DNA of 7,213 nt from contig SYDD01000282.1 in the NCBI GenBank assembly GCA_005786775.1, positions 1 to 7,213 on the forward strand. Reading direction: 5' to 3'. The position numbers and the translations under genes are program-made. Positions 6,316-7,213 of this stretch are shown here, in pieces (the first letter of the stretch is position 1; every line of letters starts with the position of its first letter). Source of the DNA: Opitutaceae bacterium. Its GTDB lineage: Bacteria > Verrucomicrobiota > Verrucomicrobiia > Opitutales > Opitutaceae. The notes below the pieces were generated by a model that saw nothing but the letters and a program-made list of their open reading frames with translations, was not told where the DNA came from and did not search any database.

Positions 6316-7213
6316 TCAGAAGAAGAAGAACCGCTTCTTCTTCGGTTGGTCCTGACCGGGGGCGGGCGCCGGAGCGGGCTGCCCCGAGGCCTTGGCTTCC
6401 ACTTCAGCGAGGCGACCCTTGGCGCGCGTGGCGATCGCGGACTCCGGGTAGGCGGTGATGGCTTCGTTGTAGAATACCCGAGCGGCCTTGAAGTTGGAAC
6501 GCTTGTAAAAGTAGAAGTCACCCATCCGCATCTTGCTCTCCGCGAGCATGGTCTTCATCCCATCGAGACCCTTTTCCGCGCTGGCGACGTTGCCGTCACC
6601 GGGGAACAGGAGCATGAAGTCCGTGAAGTAGGTGATGGATTCTTTGGTCGCGCCTTGGTCGTAGTACGGACCGTCGACCAGCGAGGCGTGAGTCTGCGCC
6701 AGCTTGAGGTAAGCGTCCGGAGCAAGAAGGCTCTGGCCGTAATTATTGATCATTCGGTCCAGGGCATCGATGGCGTTCTCGGTGTTGCCGAGTTTCTGGT
6801 GGCCGCGGGCGATGTTCATCAGCGCCAGCGGCGCGTAGTCGCTGTAGGGCGCGTTCGCGAGGATGGTCTCGAAGAATTCGAGCGCCTTGTCACGCTGGGT
6901 GAAGCCGGGCAGCAGCCCCCAGAGCATCCGGCCGCGCACGCCGTCGAGCAGGGCGCTCGCGATCCGGTACTGCTCCCCGACGATCTCGTTGAACCGGCGG
7001 GTATTAGGGTAGCGGGAAAGGACCTGCTGGTAGTCCTCGAATCCCTTGGCGTAATCGCCGAGCGAGAGGCGCAGGCGGGCGGAACGGTAGAGGGCTTCCG
7101 GGGCGTAGATCGAGTTCGGGTACTTCTTCGCGACCGCCTGATAGGTGCGGACCGCACTGCGCGGGCTGCCCCCCTCCTCGGATTCCCGCGCCCGGTTCAT
7201 CTGGTCGAGGGCG
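6316..7213 (-). CDS. bamD: Outer membrane assembly factor BamD-like TPR protein, N-terminus outside the window
   Basis: The visible 298 residues are the C-terminal bulk of a tetratricopeptide protein. The frame is open to the right edge (..ALDQ before the Met at 7198-7200), so that Met is internal and the signal and lipobox lie beyond the window. Counting from that Met, helix-turn-helix repeats run through PRSAVRTYQAVAKKYPNS (13-30), GDYAKGFEDYQQVLSRYPN (48-66), KALEFFETILANAPYSDYA (105-123) and NTENAIDALDRMINNYGQS (139-157). Further repeats are KESITYFTDFMLLFPGD (186-202) and FKAARVFYNEAITAYPES (237-254). BamD is the lipoprotein that, with BamA, inserts beta-barrels into the outer membrane and reads the C-terminal signal of its substrates. 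A Pro/Ala linker (about 274-286) leads to an odd tail, KKKRFFFF, whose codons form a 10-bp inverted repeat. The gene is followed by lptE. A general TPR protein of the same fold is the alternative call. Confidence 0.82.
   Translation of the reverse strand, partial: ALDQMNRARESEEGGSPRSAVRTYQAVAKKYPNSIYAPEALYRSARLRLSLGDYAKGFEDYQQVLSRYPNTRRFNEIVGEQYRIASALLDGVRGRMLWGLLPGFTQRDKALEFFETILANAPYSDYAPLALMNIARGHQKLGNTENAIDALDRMINNYGQSLLAPDAYLKLAQTHASLVDGPYYDQGATKESITYFTDFMLLFPGDGNVASAEKGLDGMKTMLAESKMRMGDFYFYKRSNFKAARVFYNEAITAYPESAIATRAKGRLAEVEAKASGQPAPAPAPGQDQPKKKRFFFF
6319..6343 (-). repeat. 10-bp inverted repeat in the last codons of bamD
   Basis: GAAGAAGAAG (6319-6328) and CTTCTTCTTC (6334-6343) are perfect reverse complements separated by 5 nt. 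On the coding strand, AAG Lys codons and TTC Phe codons of the KKKRFFFF tail pair with each other around a CGGTT loop, and the stop codon follows at once. The symmetry follows partly from the amino acids and codon choice. An mRNA hairpin at the end of the gene is nonetheless expected. Confidence 0.6.

Noticed and set aside
5658..6521. A minus-strand open frame of 287 codons overlapping lptE and the end of bamD
   Set aside because: The product is Pro/Arg/Ser-rich low-complexity sequence in a different frame from two genes with recognisable proteins, so it is a frame shadow.
7198..7200. The Met at this position as the true start of bamD
   Set aside because: The frame stays open to the window edge with residues ALDQ that continue the helical pattern. 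There is no signal peptide or lipobox after this Met, so the real start lies outside.

Overview
The window looks like chromosomal DNA from a GC-rich Gram-negative bacterium. The best guess is Verrucomicrobiota, probably Opitutaceae-like. The reasons are the paired DUF1800/DUF1501 genes, the N-terminal tandem modules of the DUF1800 protein (resembling extracellular modules I associate with Opitutus-type proteins), and the style of the BamD and LptE homologues. This assignment rests on protein resemblance recalled from memory, not on a search.

Layout, left to right. Positions 1-300 (+) hold the last 99 codons of a sialidase-like protein. Everything after that is on the minus strand and is transcribed from right to left. 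At 6316-7213 is a bamD homologue with its N-terminus outside the window. It is followed after 29 bp by an lptE-like lipoprotein gene (5777-6286). A 115-bp spacer (5662-5776) carries a plausible promoter and two inverted repeats. Then comes a tight three-gene cassette: a 1117-residue multidomain DUF1800 protein (2308-5661), a DUF1501 protein with a twin-arginine signal (860-2299), and a small membrane-anchored protein whose C-terminus resembles a type II secretion pseudopilin (316-849). The gaps inside the cassette are only 8 and 10 bp. The cassette converges on the sialidase gene, and the two stop codons lie in opposite arms of one short inverted repeat.

How the parts may fit. The bamD-lptE pair belongs to outer-membrane biogenesis: beta-barrel insertion and LPS delivery. 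The downstream cassette encodes three exported proteins that use three different routes or anchors: a Sec signal peptide, a Tat signal, and an N-terminal membrane anchor. DUF1800 and DUF1501 are known to co-occur widely, but their function is not established. The pseudopilin-tail protein is the least described member. The cassette as a three-component envelope or surface system is the best candidate here for something undescribed.

No RNA genes, CRISPR arrays, insertion sequences or attachment sites were seen. No stretch longer than 115 bp lacks a gene. Long open frames on the opposite strand of the cassette are judged to be shadows of GC-rich coding sequence.
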